64,000 nucleotides of DNA from Membranipora membranacea (taxonomy: Eukaryota; Bryozoa; Gymnolaemata; Cheilostomatida; Membraniporidae). The position numbers and the translations under genes were made by a program. The stretch lies in the NCBI GenBank assembly GCA_914767715.1, contig OU612069.1, positions 15,435,387 through 15,499,386 of the forward strand, in the 5' to 3' direction. Positions within the stretch are counted from its first letter, which is position 1, and the number at the start of each line of letters is the position of its first letter. Under the pieces are notes generated by a model, which saw only the letters and a list, made by a program, of their open reading frames with translations, was not told the DNA's origin and did not search any database. Shown one piece after another: positions 11,770 through 24,485 of the stretch.

Positions 11770-13363
11770 ATGAGATTGTTGACATATTATCTTTTCTTCA
11801 TATCTGTCAAAGTATACAATTGTGCTTTGGAATACGATGTCAGTGTCATTTTGAATGAGAGAGATGGGCAAAATATTATGGGAGAGGTGAACAACTTTTA
11901 TCGAAATCCGGAGTTAAGTACCTTAACCAAGGTAAGTTGTGGTGAATGGGAATGGTGATGATAACTTTCATGTACCGACTCATAAAATGAGTATGAAACT
12001 TTGTATTACAACTAATGAACTAGAGGCAGACTTTATGGAGTACTATTTCCTCCCTCGAATGCAAGTAGACAAAGCCAATGTTTAGTGATATCTAAAATTT
12101 TGCTTAAAACTCTTTGAAGGAAACGTTTAATGCTTCAGTCAACACTTGGTTGAGTCGAGCTGATAATGGTCGTAGATGCTGTCTGGTTTTCTCCAAACCA
12201 CTCACCATAACTCATGAGGTTGCAGTATCAGAAAGTTGTGTGATGAGATCATACTACCAAGGCGTGGAGTACACCAACTGTGGCTTCCTGTTTCTCTCTC
12301 GATGCACCCGATATCGTCAATTATCACAGTGAGCTTTGGTCATTGTCCAGTAGGGTTTTTGTAAGCCTAAATCGGTAAATCAGTCAAATCTGTTTACTTT
12401 CTGACACAACTCTCATGAATTTGTTTACTACTGGATATAGGGACTATCAGACGGGTATTCAAGAAAACTTGCGTTGGTCACTTTAGTTACAAGATGTCCC
12501 TGATAATTGGTGAAACAAAGTATCTTAGGGAAAGAAGGTACGCGTTAATCATATCTCAATATTATATTCAGAACCAGAAGAAGTACATGTTACAAAATTC
12601 AAAGTGTGGTACTAGGAATGCCTTCAATCTGCCAATCAGGTTTATCTGCCTGCTGTATCGGTGAAGTTCTGTGGGACAAATCTAGATGCATTGGTAAATA
12701 TCAATTCAGATATTAATTTCTTAATGCCATGCAGTTTTTCATGTTTTCAAGAATCCACTGCCCAACACATATGGAACGCAAATATATAGTGGTTGTGTGA
12801 GTTATGCAGGGATAGTTCCTAGTAATTAATTCCATGAATTGTAAGGGCTAACAAGGCAGTATCAATATAGGAGCACAACCAGTTGTACCATCGTAAACAG
12901 CTTGTAATGTTCAGTATTTTCCAACAGCTGTTTGAATAAACACCAGTTGTAAACAACTGATGTTTTTCAAACATAAATTAGCACAATATGCTGTGATCTT
13001 ATTTCAATGGATGGGCATTCTTAGTTGTCTGCAATGAGAGTAGTCATTGTTTGAATTCAAGACTGCCTGTTAAATTCCCACCATGTCTGAATTCTTCTGT
13101 ATAATGATCCTTTCTTGATCTTCATTGGAATAACTTTCATTTAATTAGGATATTTATCAAAATCAGCTAATGAGCAAACAGGGAAAGATCACTCAACAAA
13201 TATGAAAGTCAGAAAAATGTTGTTCTAACTCTCCCATGAACTTCCTTCTGTGTCATGATAGGGATTTTAAGTCACACCTAGCTTGTGTATTTTTTCAGGA
13301 ATGGAGAAGTTGAGAGAGTATCTGAACAATGCAGAGGCTGCCAATGACATTGAACTGACATAA
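11770..13363 (+). CDS. Small secreted cysteine-rich protein, copy 1 (185 aa)
   Basis: Four exons, 11770-11931, 12120-12328, 12572-12693 and 13299-13363 (TAA), sum to 558 bases and join in phases 0, 2 and 1. Residues 1-19 are a signal peptide-like stretch, followed by a short N-terminal segment (LEYDVSVIL). Exons 2-3 carry ten cysteines shared with the paralog at 30409-31745: CC, SC, NC, RC, CY, IC, CC and RC, ending CCxGxVLWDxxRCI. A charged C-terminal helix (EKLREYL) follows. Exons 2 and 3 have exactly the same lengths (209 and 122) as in the paralog, which validates the model. The family is not recognised; the CCxG...C ending is only loosely like EMI-type Cys motifs. Poly(A) signal AATAAA at about 13409. 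It sits 1.3 kb upstream of the NHL receptor gene on the same strand. A secreted role is inferred. Confidence 0.85.
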
Positions 13364-13679
13364 CCTGTGCTCCTTCAACTCAAGTCTCACTTTTTGGTGT
13401 GTTTGTTAATAAAGAAGGATAATAAAGTAGAAGTAAAATAACAGTGAATTGGTGAACTACTTTCCAAAACACAAGTGTATAAACTCAAATTGAAGATCTC
13501 AGGATGTTACAATGAATATATAGCAAGTCCTGAGTGGATGTTGAGAGTTATGATAGATTGGTTCAAAACTATACTATGCTAAGCTTCTAAGGAGATAGGA
13601 GTAAACACACACTCTGGGCTGGCACTGAAATGAAATAGATTTTGTAAATATTGATATTTTACTTCTTCATTCCAAATTG

Positions 13680-14640
13680 TAATCAACACAATGATCATAT
13701 TCCTTATACATGGAAGTTATGTGGACAATTTGTCCCTTTTGTTCATATCAATGGCTGACTTGAAGTGAAGACTAAAATACTGTCAATTGAATAATCCATT
13801 GCTAAGTAATCGAGCATTGAAGGAACTTTTTTCAAATATCAAAAATTAAGTTTGCAATCAACTATTCTATCGAAAGCACTCGATCACATGCTTGCTTCAT
13901 TGAAGTTCAGCAGACAATTTGTTCTTTGGTTCTTCTTCAGTGGAAACTAAAATCAGAGTTTGTACTCCCAAATCCTTTCCAAAACACTTTGTAATAGTAT
14001 GTCTGCTTCATTAAATTAAAGCACACAATTGTCTGTCTGTTCATATCAGTGCCTGTCATGTAGTGGAAATTCAAACTTTCCGTGGAGTATTTCATTGGCA
14101 GGTGATTAAACAATGTAGGACTTTTGGTAAAATATCAAAAATTAGGTTCACTATCTCCTATCCTATCAAAAACACTGACCATATGTTTGATTCATTGAAG
14201 TCAAACACGTAATCGTCCTTTTGTGCATATCTGGTAGTGGAATATTCCACTTTAAAGAAATTAAGCGAAGAAGGAAGTTGTGTAAATATTAAATATTGAG
14301 TTTGCACTCCACACACCTTTCATAATCGCCTGATCATACATCTGAGTCATTGAATTCAAACACACAATTTTCCTTTTGTGCATATCAATGTCTGACATTG
14401 AGTGGATATCGAAATCTTGCAGTGGAATATTCCATTGCAAAGTATTTAAGCAATGAAGGAAGTTTTGTAAATATGAAAATTAGGTTTGCATTACACACAC
14501 CCATTAAATAATGTGATCATATTATGTATATTTCATTGAGTACAAATCGTCCTTTTGTACATATCAATAGCATTTTGAAATTAAGATCATTCAATGGAGC
14601 ATTCCGTTGCCAAGTAAATTGACTTTGAGGTGCATAATCT
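13680..14640. repeat. Degenerate tandem array, unit about 155-190 bases
   Basis: About six decayed units are recognised by the recurring block CCTTTTGTKCATATCAATG, with CATATC at 13744, 14043, 14226, 14381 and 14560 and a worn copy near 13930. A second recurring block (TCATTGAA-TCAAACACACAATT) precedes each. Related phrases such as GTGGAATATTCCATTGCAAAG also recur. It fills the interval between the small Cys-rich gene and the NHL receptor gene; no such array is visible in the mirror interval 29.2-30.4 kb. Confidence 0.8.
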
Positions 14641-14672
14641 GCCACTTCATAACAGCTCAGCCTTCTACAAAG

Positions 14673-17600
14673 ATGGTAAGTCAGTATCAACTTAAGAATA
14701 AGCTATTTTGCCATATCCGTTTTCCAATATCACTAATTCCGAAAATTAACTATCAGTTTAATGTGATAATCTTTTAGCTCATTGGCATAGTCTTATTGCT
14801 TGGTGATTTTGTATTATAACCTTTTTATACTGCCATTTATTATGCCATTCACATCATGAAAAGGTTGGTGGTGACAAATTTTACAAAAAATGACAAAACT
14901 ACCATACTGTTAATTTCTAAAATTGTGAAAACAATCTTTTTATTATTGCAGATATCTTTTTTCCGTACCATTGATGTGGTGACTTTGCTGTTGCTCGCTG
15001 TGCCAGCACCAGCAATGGTTTTACCTGACCAGATTTCTTATAAAACAAGCTTCGAAGGGTGAGTTTTTTAAACAATTTAGTCATGGGAGTCAGGTGTCAA
15101 ACTATTCGTGTCAGAATACCATGAATAATGAATTGTTTTCAGTTTCTTACTTGTGAATCTCACAATATAGTTATGATTGACTGCTGTAAATTCATTAATA
15201 AGACTCGAAGTTATGTATTTATATATAACAGGACTCAGTCAGACGTTTGCCTTTTTCATCACATGAGAAGATAAAAATTAGTGCCTTTCAAATCTCAAAA
15301 TATTTGAGGCTTTCTTTAGAAATTAACATGTTTGCTCACACTTTTAGATACGTTGTATATGACCATTTATCAGTAACTACTTATGTTACTGCAGAGATGG
15401 CAATCTGCTTTTCTTTCTGTCTTGGTACCAGCTTGAGCCAATTAATGAAATGTTTTGCTTTGCAGGATAACATTCAGTAACATGTTACCAAATGGTTTAT
15501 CAAATGGAACCGCCCTCACAAGCTACCGTGCAATTCAGCTAGACTTGGCCCACTCAGGCAATATCCTTTTAATAGGGAACAACGCTGTCTATACTGTTGC
15601 ACCAGAAGGGACACCCAAATTAATCGCAGGGCAGGGCACTGCCGGCTATTTAGAAGGGCAGGGAGCGGTTGCAAAATTCAACCACCCAATTAGCATCTTC
15701 CAACTGAGCAGTTCTGAAACTCTCGTAGTAGATACAGGGAACTTTTGCATAAGGTCAATAAACCGTGTGACAAACATTACCCGAGCATATGCCGGAAAAT
15801 GCACTGAGGCTCGACAATTTGGTGGACTGTTAGACATAGCTAGGCTTCCCCAAACATTGGGTGGCCATTTTATCGTTTCAGATGGCAGACCGAACGATTG
15901 TCTTTGGAGCATCAGTCCGACAACTTTGGTAGCAACTAGTTATGTCAAACTATATGTAACGCCATCAACACTAACCCTTGATCCTGCAGAGCAAAACCTC
16001 TTCTTCACTTTTGAAGGGGGTATTGGGAAAATCAATGTTGTCAATAGGGATATTGAATATTTAACTGATATTGCTACCTTTGAGTATGGACATGTTGATG
16101 GGCCTTTAGCAACTGCCAAATTTTCACCGTCGCCTGTTGATTTGAAATTCATCACAAATGACCTGATATTGGTGGCCGACCATCTGAACAATGTACTTCG
16201 TTGCATTGACCTTAGGCTTAGGTCAGTGTCAACAGTATGTAAATCTGTGACTAACTATAATGTTCCATCAAGCGGAAGCGTTTCTCAATGCTCATTACTA
16301 GGACCACTAGCTATTCTTGTGCAGTCAAGCGACGGCAGGATTGTTGTCGGTAGCTCCATGGGACTTGGATACCTGACCTTTCAAGGTAATGTCCTTCACC
16401 ATGATATGAGGATGTTAATTATGAATGGGTGGGCTTGCTGAATCTTGTTGTGTACAGATTGTCCCAATTGTGTACCATCACTCAAAAGTGTTAGCTACTA
16501 GTAAGATATGGGGCCACTGTTTACCCTCTTGACAAAACAGTGTTGTGTGGACATCACATTCAATTTAGTTAACAACAATAATTTATTCCAGTTTTTGTTT
16601 AACATCACGAAACCTGTGTTTACAGTCACGTATACTGCTCCATATTGCATTATTGTTTACACATGATGCATGTATTCCTCCATGTCACAAAGCAGTATTA
16701 AATTGTAGTGGAGGAACAATAGGCTGCACATGCTTTTGAGCTAGATTCCCAAAATATTCGGATTATTGATAGATACATCGCATTTTTCGTGAAAAATTCA
16801 GATCATGTTTTTTTCAGATTCTGGGGATGGTGCAACAGCGAATAAAGCTACCTCCATGACAGCAACTACTCCTGTGACAACAAGGAAGGTGGATAGTTCT
16901 GACCAAGCCACCTCGGACCCCACAACTATGAGTATGGCTCCAGTTACAACCACATCAACCGGTGAGATGCCTTATACAAAGAGCACAACGCAGTCAGATC
17001 CCGCTGCCAATACATTCGAATCAGCAGGTATTCCTTTGAATCGCTACCTTCTAACTGCACGCATGACATTTTGAGAGGACATGTACGCTACTAAGCTTTA
17101 AATTTGACATACTTGCAATAGGAAATAGTGTTGCCGATAACTGACATGACTTGTGATAGAAGTTCACATATGGTGTGTTGGATATTACTTCTAATTGGTG
17201 TTCAAATTTATTAAATTGAACTATTTTTATTTCTTTGACTGAAAGCAGCATCAGGTCCTCAAGGTTTGAGTCCAGTCATTGGAGGTACTGTCGGTACAAG
17301 CTTAGTCTTGATCATCATCCTTTTAGGGATCATTGTCTGGTATAAAAGAAAGTCTAGCAAAATGGCTGCTGATAGTCAACAAAGACAGTGAGTGTATTCA
17401 TTCTGAGTTGCCGCAATCAGAATCAACACCAGACAATTAGTTTTTGTTATTGCATTATACTAAACTTCTTATATCAAAATAAAAAAATAACTAGTGCATG
17501 TTCTTGTTTTCCGGTATCAACCATTCATGTAGGTAGTCCCATCAGCTCATCTAATCTAAGTATTAAGTGTGACATTCAAAGGTTGATGATCTTTCTAGTC

Positions 17601-18380
17601 GTTTGAATAACAGCATAGTTGTGACTCCTAACAAGCTTATGCAAACTTGAACCCCAAAGAAATAACAGGTGGAAGTGAAATGATGCAATATTTTTCACAT
17701 CGTCCCCAGAATTTAACAGCACATTTTTACATTTCAGGAGTAATGAGCTGTCTACTGAGAGAGCTTCCGACCAATCTGATTATACTGAAATTGAGGAGGG
17801 AACTGAGTTCAATGCTGAGTCACTACCACGCAATCAACCCGTTCATCAGGCCACTGCCACCCAGCAGGAAATCCATAATCCAGACCAACCTCCTGGAACC
17901 AACCCACCAACACTCGAGTTAAGTGTGCAGCCTGTTAGTTACGTCACTAATGCTCAACACGTATATCCTAATCTGTCACTCCCAACAATTCTGCAATACC
18001 CTTTAAATGGCTCTGCAGGATCTTCAACCCCCCAAATCAGCCATGTATATGTTCTGCGACATATGCAAGAAGAAATTCGATTTGTGTCTGAGTCAGATAT
18101 TGCCTCATTCAGCACAACTTCAGGGTATAGGTCTGCACTAGGAAACACAGGTATCAACCTACGGTCTTGTGGACTTCCTCTTCAAGGTCAGGGTCAAATT
18201 GAACACATCGATATGGAAACAGGATTGCAATTTGATGCAGTCCCAGGTGCAGTTCATGAGAATGACCCTAGCATTGAAGACAGTACTGACTATGACAATC
18301 GAGTCAAAGACGCAACATATACCTCCAGTGGTCAGTTCAATGGGTCTTCAGATAACAGTCAGGAGGAAAACTCTAGCTAA
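14673..18380 (+). CDS. NHL-repeat single-pass receptor-like protein, copy 1 (673 aa)
   Basis: Six coding exons, 14673-14675 (only ATG, then GTAAGT), 14952-15058, 15466-16385, 16818-17027, 17249-17387 and 17738-18380, total 2022 bases in phase. Residues 1-24 are a signal peptide. Residues about 40-343 form an NHL-type beta-propeller ectodomain, with repeat signatures such as GYLEGQGAVAKF, VVDTGNFCIRSI and VADHLNNVLR. Residues 344-413 are a Thr/Ser-rich stalk. The transmembrane helix is about 422-444 (SLVLIIILLGIIVWY), then basic KRK. The cytoplasmic tail of ~214 residues has tyrosines in an ITIM-like SDYTEI (Y475) and a Grb2-type YDNR (Y645), both contexts shared with the paralog. Compared with copy 2, about ten residues are missing in the propeller after GKCTE. 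An alternative start at 14856 reads through the intron and gives a poorer signal peptide. Role inferred: cell-surface receptor or adhesion protein; ligand unknown. Confidence 0.88.
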
Positions 18381-20399
18381 TATGTTACTCAAATCCGAGT
18401 CTAGAAGGTTGTCAAGTGTCAAAATTATGCACACCTTTGGACAGCTGCGATTCTATTTAAAATATTGAGTTGATTAAAACATGTTTTACTGTCAGAGGAA
18501 TGAGGCAAATGACTTAGTGAATTTCTAAATATCAGTTTATTTATTTGTGAGTTCATCATATAGTTTTTTTACTGAGGAAATAGAAAATATGTCCAGAGTG
18601 GTGACTCTTCACTTCAGAACATGATAGTATAAATATTGGATTTTATTTTATACACTTGTGAAAAAAAGATATGAAAAAAATTAATAAAAACTGAGATTAG
18701 CTCTATATTGATATTACATTTATTTATATGTTTTAATTGGCTCGCTTGAAAAGGAGTAACACTTAAGGAAACTACCCTCCACTGAACAATAAATAATTGG
18801 GAACCAACAATATCTGTCAGATGACATTTTCCTGTGTATTCATCATAAAAAAAAACAGGAAACAATCATCTTCTAATTAGTCAGAACTAATGCACAAGAC
18901 ACAAAACTACAAACTTATCAACCTACATTCTGTATTATAATATATTTAGCCCTTAGTATACAAAGTTAAAAAAAGCTCAATAACTTATTGTAGACGTAAG
19001 ATAAAGTTTTAACAGTTTTGCTTGGAGTATCTTTTTGAAATTAAAAAAGAATCAGTTGAAGACCGTAATCACCATTAACCCGCACATAGCTTGTAAATGA
19101 GAAAATACATCAATATTAGTTTTATTCCAGCACTATAAAAACTCAGAGGACATCTGTTCAAATTAGTCAGTGCCAGGAGGTGGGTTCAAGACCTACAAAT
19201 GTACACATAAAACCGGAGAATTATATAATTCTCTTAGCGGAAGGAGGCCTTTCGATCAACCATCAAAGTACAAATTCAAACAGTGACTGAAAGGCAGATT
19301 CACACACCAAGTTACAGGTACCACAAAACACAGCTAGGAACTGAGTCTAAGATAATTTAGACCTTCAGCCAACAGAGCTTCATCAGACGCAAAATACAGA
19401 TATTGCAAACATACTGTCTAAGACAAATGTTACCTTCAGCCAAGAGAGCAGAGATAGAAATGCAATCACCGCTAACTACAGTGAGACGATATATATCACA
19501 AAAGTCACAGAACAAAATATCATCTTCGACAGCGGTGAGATCAAGTTGTAAAGTTTTTGAACGTTTATGTATTTTTAGGATTGAATTTATGTCTGTAACA
19601 TTATTGTCAAAATAGTTGCTAGTTTATTGCCTGATTACTTAAACTACACTACAGATTTTGTTCGTGACAAACAAGGGTTTGTTTGTAAGAGTTATCTTCC
19701 CATATTACTATAGAATTCATTCCGCTGACTGTTAGGATAAATAGAGCTGTACCAACAATATAAGATAACAGTTTTAGCAAATGCTAACAATCAACACTCT
19801 CATTGTTATCATGTGCTATTTATCAATACTATCCCTTTCAACCAACTTGACAAGGTGTCCTTGTTGCCTCTATGGCCATGAATTGACACTGCAGACTAAT
19901 GACACCCCAGCGAAAATCGGCAGTAGTTGGCTGAAGGGGATCAAATCCAATAATATTTGCTTGGCGATTACCCTGCACTCTATCATAGATGGGTGCAGGA
20001 TAAAAAATTACTCAGAAGTTAGCACTCTCTAGCGCAGGTTCAGTCTGAGCTCAGAATTTTGGTCTTGAAGTTTGAAGTGTGAAGTTTGTTTATTGCTTTA
20101 TTATTATCTATTCATCCTATAAAAGGTTGATAGCATCAAATGTACGGCACATAAATGGAGAAACAAAACAAAAAAGAGGCTGAGCTGCATCGGTTGAAAA
20201 ATTGTGTGTAGAATTCAAAAAAAAGTTTTTTTGTCTTTTAGTTGTTCTACACTTGTATGGCTTGTATTTATCTATTTTTGCTCTACGGGCCGATTTTCTA
20301 TTTGTGTTTATTCTAATACAACGGTTCAGGGAGTGATGATCGTTGTTGCCTATTTCAGTGGATTGTTCACTGCAAGAGGTGAGCGGGAAAAGTTTATGG
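18381..20399. other. Intergenic spacer between the inverted arms, left part
   Basis: This is 3' flank of the NHL receptor copy 1; an ATTAAA-type signal lies near 18474. It contains an 18-base palindrome (GAGAATTATATAATTCTC near 19213) and AT-rich stretches. No supported coding exon was seen. Confidence 0.5.
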
Positions 20400-20434
20400 C
20401 CGGCAGTGCTAGATTGTCAAGTCTCTGTTCATAG

Positions 20435-20600
20435 TTGTCAAAGAAAAGCAGCATAATCCGAGTAGCAGAGCGCCGGATCTCCTCTAGTTTTGTTTTGTCA
20501 GTGTCTAATAGCTGATTGGGCCATGCAGGGCAGGCGTTGGCGATTATAGACTTAATATAAGCTACATAGAAGGACTTTAGGCCATCGCTGGAGGCTTGAT
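20435..20600 (-). mobile_element. LINE reverse transcriptase C-terminal fragment
   Basis: The reverse strand reads as the post-catalytic part of a Jockey/CR1-group LINE ORF2: SFYVAYIKSIIANACPAW followed by LEEIRRSATRIML, matching the usual pattern of a Phe-Ile-Arg helix, Ala-Cys-Pro-x-Trp, and Leu-Glu-x-Ile-Gln-(x)-Ala-x-Arg-Ile. It is a short, dead fragment with stops on both sides. Confidence 0.65.
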
Positions 20601-21114
20601 ATGGGATTTGCCATTTCCGCTAGGAATCCACAAGCTACCTTTTCAACTCACAAATTAATTATTGGAAGCAAAATTAGAAAAAAAAACATCCTCACTTGAA
20701 TCAATCGTCAATGTTATTACTTATGTAATTAGGGATAATCGTAATTGGAATGTGATATTGACACCAGTTTAAACTCAAAGGTATAATTCACGTCTTTGGT
20801 TTATGAGCTAGTCACATTGTTCTGAATGCAATCCACAGACCAATCTGCTAGTCAAATAGTAATTTGGGAAGACATAGTTGGATTTGCTTTCAAATTTGTG
20901 CATGGATGTTATGTGTGCAATCTGCACTGTTTATCCGAGCTCCCAATACAGAAATATCATATTACGAATATAGCTAACAACAGGGTATCACAATAAAAAA
21001 ATTAATTTAGAACAATTTTTTGCAAGCATGCAGCTTCAGTCGGTACGAAAATCTGTAACTTTGAAATTTATAGAAGAACTTGATCAAACTTATCAATGCA
21101 GGAATAAGTCTAAG

Positions 21115-21420
21115 TCGTCATTGCGGAGTTGGTTACCCCTCTAGAGTACAGGTACAGGGATCCGTGGTACTCAAGCAACACCCTATACCCTTGCCTGCTG
21201 GATTTCCAGCTACTCTTATTATCATAGAGGTAATGGGGATCTTTTTACTGCATGTGGGTGTGCAAACACACAGTGGACCTCTGATATTTATAGTCCCGTT
21301 CCGCTAGGATGAATGGCTGGCCAGTACTAAATCAGAAATGGCTGCTGGCGCCCGGAATTGAACCTGGACCTCACATATCACAAGTCTGCACCCTTAACCA
21401 ACAGACCACTCCTGACATCC
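21115..21420 (-). repeat. tRNA-derived SINE, copy 2
   Basis: In reverse orientation the head reads GGAGTGGTCTGTTGGTTAAG, then a B box GGTTCAATTCC at about 21356-21366, like tRNA-derived SINEs. The body matches copy 1 at 6632-6900. The tail block present at 7000-7140 is not seen here, so this copy is 3' truncated or a different subfamily. Confidence 0.8.
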
Positions 21421-22849
21421 AATGCAGGAATATATCTCTTTATAAAATATTTTGTTGTAAGAATGGGAAAGTAATTTAATAAAACTGTTAGGATCACTCG
21501 GAATTAGGGCAGAATATTCATTTCAACCAGGTTTGAACTATAGGGCGTAATTTGATGCCTGTCAGTAGAATTTTGAATCAAAGTTATCTGCTTTTGTGTG
21601 CAATATAAAGCAGCAATAGAAAAGCGCTGCTATTGCTAATTTCTGTCTACCATACAATATTGAAAGCTGAGGGCGAGCAGGGGTAGGGGAGTGTAGCTAA
21701 TAAGCACCCAACTGTCGAAGTTTTGTAAATGAAATTGGTTGGTAAAGAATGGATTTGGATACACTGCATCACTCTTGAATTGGTACAAAGCCCTGAAATG
21801 CATCAAGCCCTGACCACTGTTGTCGCCTCCAAAATCTTTCCTCGCTCTTTGATATGCTGCCTCTACTTTGATCGCAGTACAAACCTATATGTTGATAGTG
21901 TTCAATTGCCACATAATAGGTTTGTTTTTTTTTTCCTAGCAAAAATGGCAAATTCCATATCAACTATATCTATATTTTGGTAAGTTAATACCATAAACAT
22001 ATAAATACTCTAGACTGGAAACTTTTGGCTATTTGATACAGGCTCAGTGTCTTCTCTAATTCAGTGACGCGACGTTACTGCGCTATTCACTTTTTCTCTG
22101 TAGTGCATAGGTCAGAATAGGAGTTATCTCCACATAAATGTAATGTGTGAATATAAGACCTTCTTATTTCTAATTATGATCACTACAACTGGGTATAACC
22201 GACAAATTTTAAAGAACATATAGTAATAAAGTATAAAATGTGATCAGTATATCGTGCCATCAAATATTGTGTGTGCCATAACAACATATGCTATAGCATG
22301 TTTCTGGTCTTAAAATTTGTTAAAAAATGGTTCGTCAATAACACTAGTTAGTTCCCTCGGAGGACGGTGGTTGTGGAGGGATATTTAAAAAGCTGTGTAT
22401 AAAATCAGTTTGTACGTCCTGTATGTATAGTCTATATTGAGCCAAGATCTACAAAGTTGTCCAGGGACCTATGTCTACAACATGAGTGCGGCTTCGTCTG
22501 ATTCAAGATTTTTCTTCTGTCTGTGACTTCCTAATGTATTAAACAGAACCCATTAGAGTCCAGCTGCTGGTACTCAGAATTTGCAATTCGCACCCTATAC
22601 CCATGTCTACAATACCCTATAGGATATAAATATTCACTGATTTTAATTTAGCGACCTGGTCAAGAATAGGAAAACTTACTAGTGAATCATTAATGAATAT
22701 CGATTTTGTAAATCCACAATGTATAATATCATTGGTGACTTTGCAAACACCTTATAATTTGATTAGGGATGTAATATTTTGGATATTTTTGTGAATACTT
22801 AATATGCAAAATTTAAATTTTAATAAAAGTTTTCATGCTGTGGGGTAAT

Positions 22850-22985
22850 CTCATAAACATATTAATACTTTAGACTGAAAACTACTGGTTAATTGAAGCA
22901 TGAACAGGGTCCTCCCTAATTTAGTGCATTCCTCATGACCGACGCCACTGCGCTTTTCAAAACTCCTTGAGTATATTGGTAAGTG
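22850..22985 (-). repeat. Decayed internal copy of the element's left end
   Basis: The stretch starts CTCATAAACATATTAATAC and continues TTTAGACTGAAAAC, then CTCCCTAATTTAGTG and CCACTGCGC, paralleling the left terminal repeat at 21990. It is itself preceded by TAAT (22846-22849). This indicates nested or sequential insertion of related elements. Confidence 0.7.
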
Positions 22986-23279
22986 AGCATAACTCTTGAA
23001 AAACAGTGCAAATGCTGCAATGTTACACGATCTTAGTACCCTTGAAGATCTAAGCTTTTCAACTTATCTACAAAAATGCTGAGTCTTGATGATCTAGAAT
23101 GAAAATTGTCCCAGCTTCTAAATGTTTGTTTTTTGGATCGGAAAACAAAGGCATGATATAATGAAAACATTATAAAGTAACATATCAATTAGCCAGTTGT
23201 ACACATAAATACATATTTAAATAGATTAAATATACTATTAATTACTCAATGAGTACATCTTTCTCTGATAGGAGGTTTC

Positions 23280-23690
23280 ATAAGCAGAACGATGCAACTA
23301 AGCTGTAGCCTCTGTGTCGAGGATGTGGCCAAAGCGAGGGAAGTTGACATGCCGACACTAATCAAACTTAAGAACCGTGGTGGACCCAAAACCCCTTATG
23401 AAGCAGTTTCTAGTGTGTGTCTTTTGTCAGAGAGAGTAATCAGATCATTGCTTAAAACAGGTTTGGGTCCTAAATTCCCAGAACTTGCCCGGCTGCAGAG
23501 TCTATCAAAGATTATAGAGTCAGGCCATCTCTCATTATTCAGTTGTGCTGAGCATGCAAGCAGCGTTGTGAGGGAAATAATCAATCGTTATGTAAGGATC
23601 CGCGCTCATCATGAGGCCGTTTTGAAAACGGATGCAAACACTCTTATTTGGTCCAAAATGACCCGCCTCCCTATATTAAGCCATGTCTGA
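23280..23690 (+). pseudogene. P-element/THAP9-type transposase, C-terminal remnant
   Basis: The ~130-residue open frame carries the signature of the C-terminal part of THAP/P-type transposases. It has a CxxC knuckle (LSCSLC), then LIKLKNRGG(P)K-TPYEAV, an ERVIRSLLK helix, and the closing YVRIRAHHEA ... KMTRLPILSHV block. The RGG-x(3)-P-x(3)-V and R(x)HHEA elements are the recognisable points. The catalytic RNase-H core, GTP-binding insertion and THAP zinc finger are absent from the flanks, so it is a remnant or one exon of a longer dead gene. Confidence 0.65.
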
Positions 23691-24212
23691 TAAGATAAGT
23701 CTCGGTAAATATACAGCCACTAAATTTTCAATTGATTTGGCCAGTCTGAGCCCCTTTTATTTTCTCTACAGCATGCACATTTAACTCAATATTTATGTGA
23801 TTGATTGGGCCAGTCTGGGCCTTTTTTTGAATCGACAAGAATCTTGCTTAATTTTTGAAGGTCTTTAACTTAACAAAAGTTTTTCTTCTGATTGATTCGG
23901 CCAGTATGGGCTGTATTTAAATCATCCCTGATAATAGTTCAATTTCTTATCCCTATCAAATATTTTATTCATGTCCTGTCACAAGCCAGCGGATTATTCC
24001 CACAAGGTGAGTTAAATTGTGGTATTTTATCAAATCTTATTTCCTCTGCGATGAAGAGACCTGTTGTTCTGCCGGTAATTTTCTTCAAAAATAATGTCTC
24101 AATACCCACCAAATGTTGGGGAAACACTAGACATCCAGGTCATACGTGAGATTATAAACCCTCAACGTTATGTAAAAACTTCACTGCTTATAATTTGTTG
24201 ATTTTTACACAG

Positions 24213-24485
24213 ATTGATACATGTGTATCAGGGAGGGATGTGTATGAATACCCTGTCAATCTAAGACCAAAATTTCTAGCTTATGCTAGTTTAAAGTCTC
24301 AGAAGATTGATCCAGAAGTAGCTAATCTTCAACAATATTATCATGCAAAATCACTGAATCGATATGAAGAGCAAAGACTCAGTGTTCTGAGCTCAGATTT
24401 TAAGCCTTTAGTTGACAAAATACATTTGAAATTAAACCATACTCAAGGACCATCAGTATTTTCCATCTTACGGTTACATGTCTGA
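24213..24485 (+). CDS. Unrecognised exon inside the TIR element
   Basis: An acceptor-like tract (TTTTTACACAG) precedes 273 bases open to TGA in phase 0. Ninety residues are read (motifs DVYEYPVNLRPKFLAYA, LNRYEEQRLSVLSS). It ends 150 bases before the right terminal repeat, so it is probably element-encoded. No family was recognised. Confidence 0.35.
   Translation: MDTCVSGRDVYEYPVNLRPKFLAYASLKSQKIDPEVANLQQYYHAKSLNRYEEQRLSVLSSDFKPLVDKIHLKLNHTQGPSVFSILRLHV

Noticed and set aside
14856-15062. Start codon at 14856 for NHL receptor copy 1
   Set aside because: It would read through a good acceptor (TTATTATTGCAG) and create a long double-hydrophobic N-terminus. The ATG|GTAAGT exon at 14673-14675 gives a clean signal peptide and correct phase.
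15646-16206. Minus-strand open frames over the NHL copy 1 exon (and plus-strand ones over copy 2)
   Set aside because: Shadows of the propeller exons; only the sense frames show NHL motifs, paralog conservation and splice continuity.
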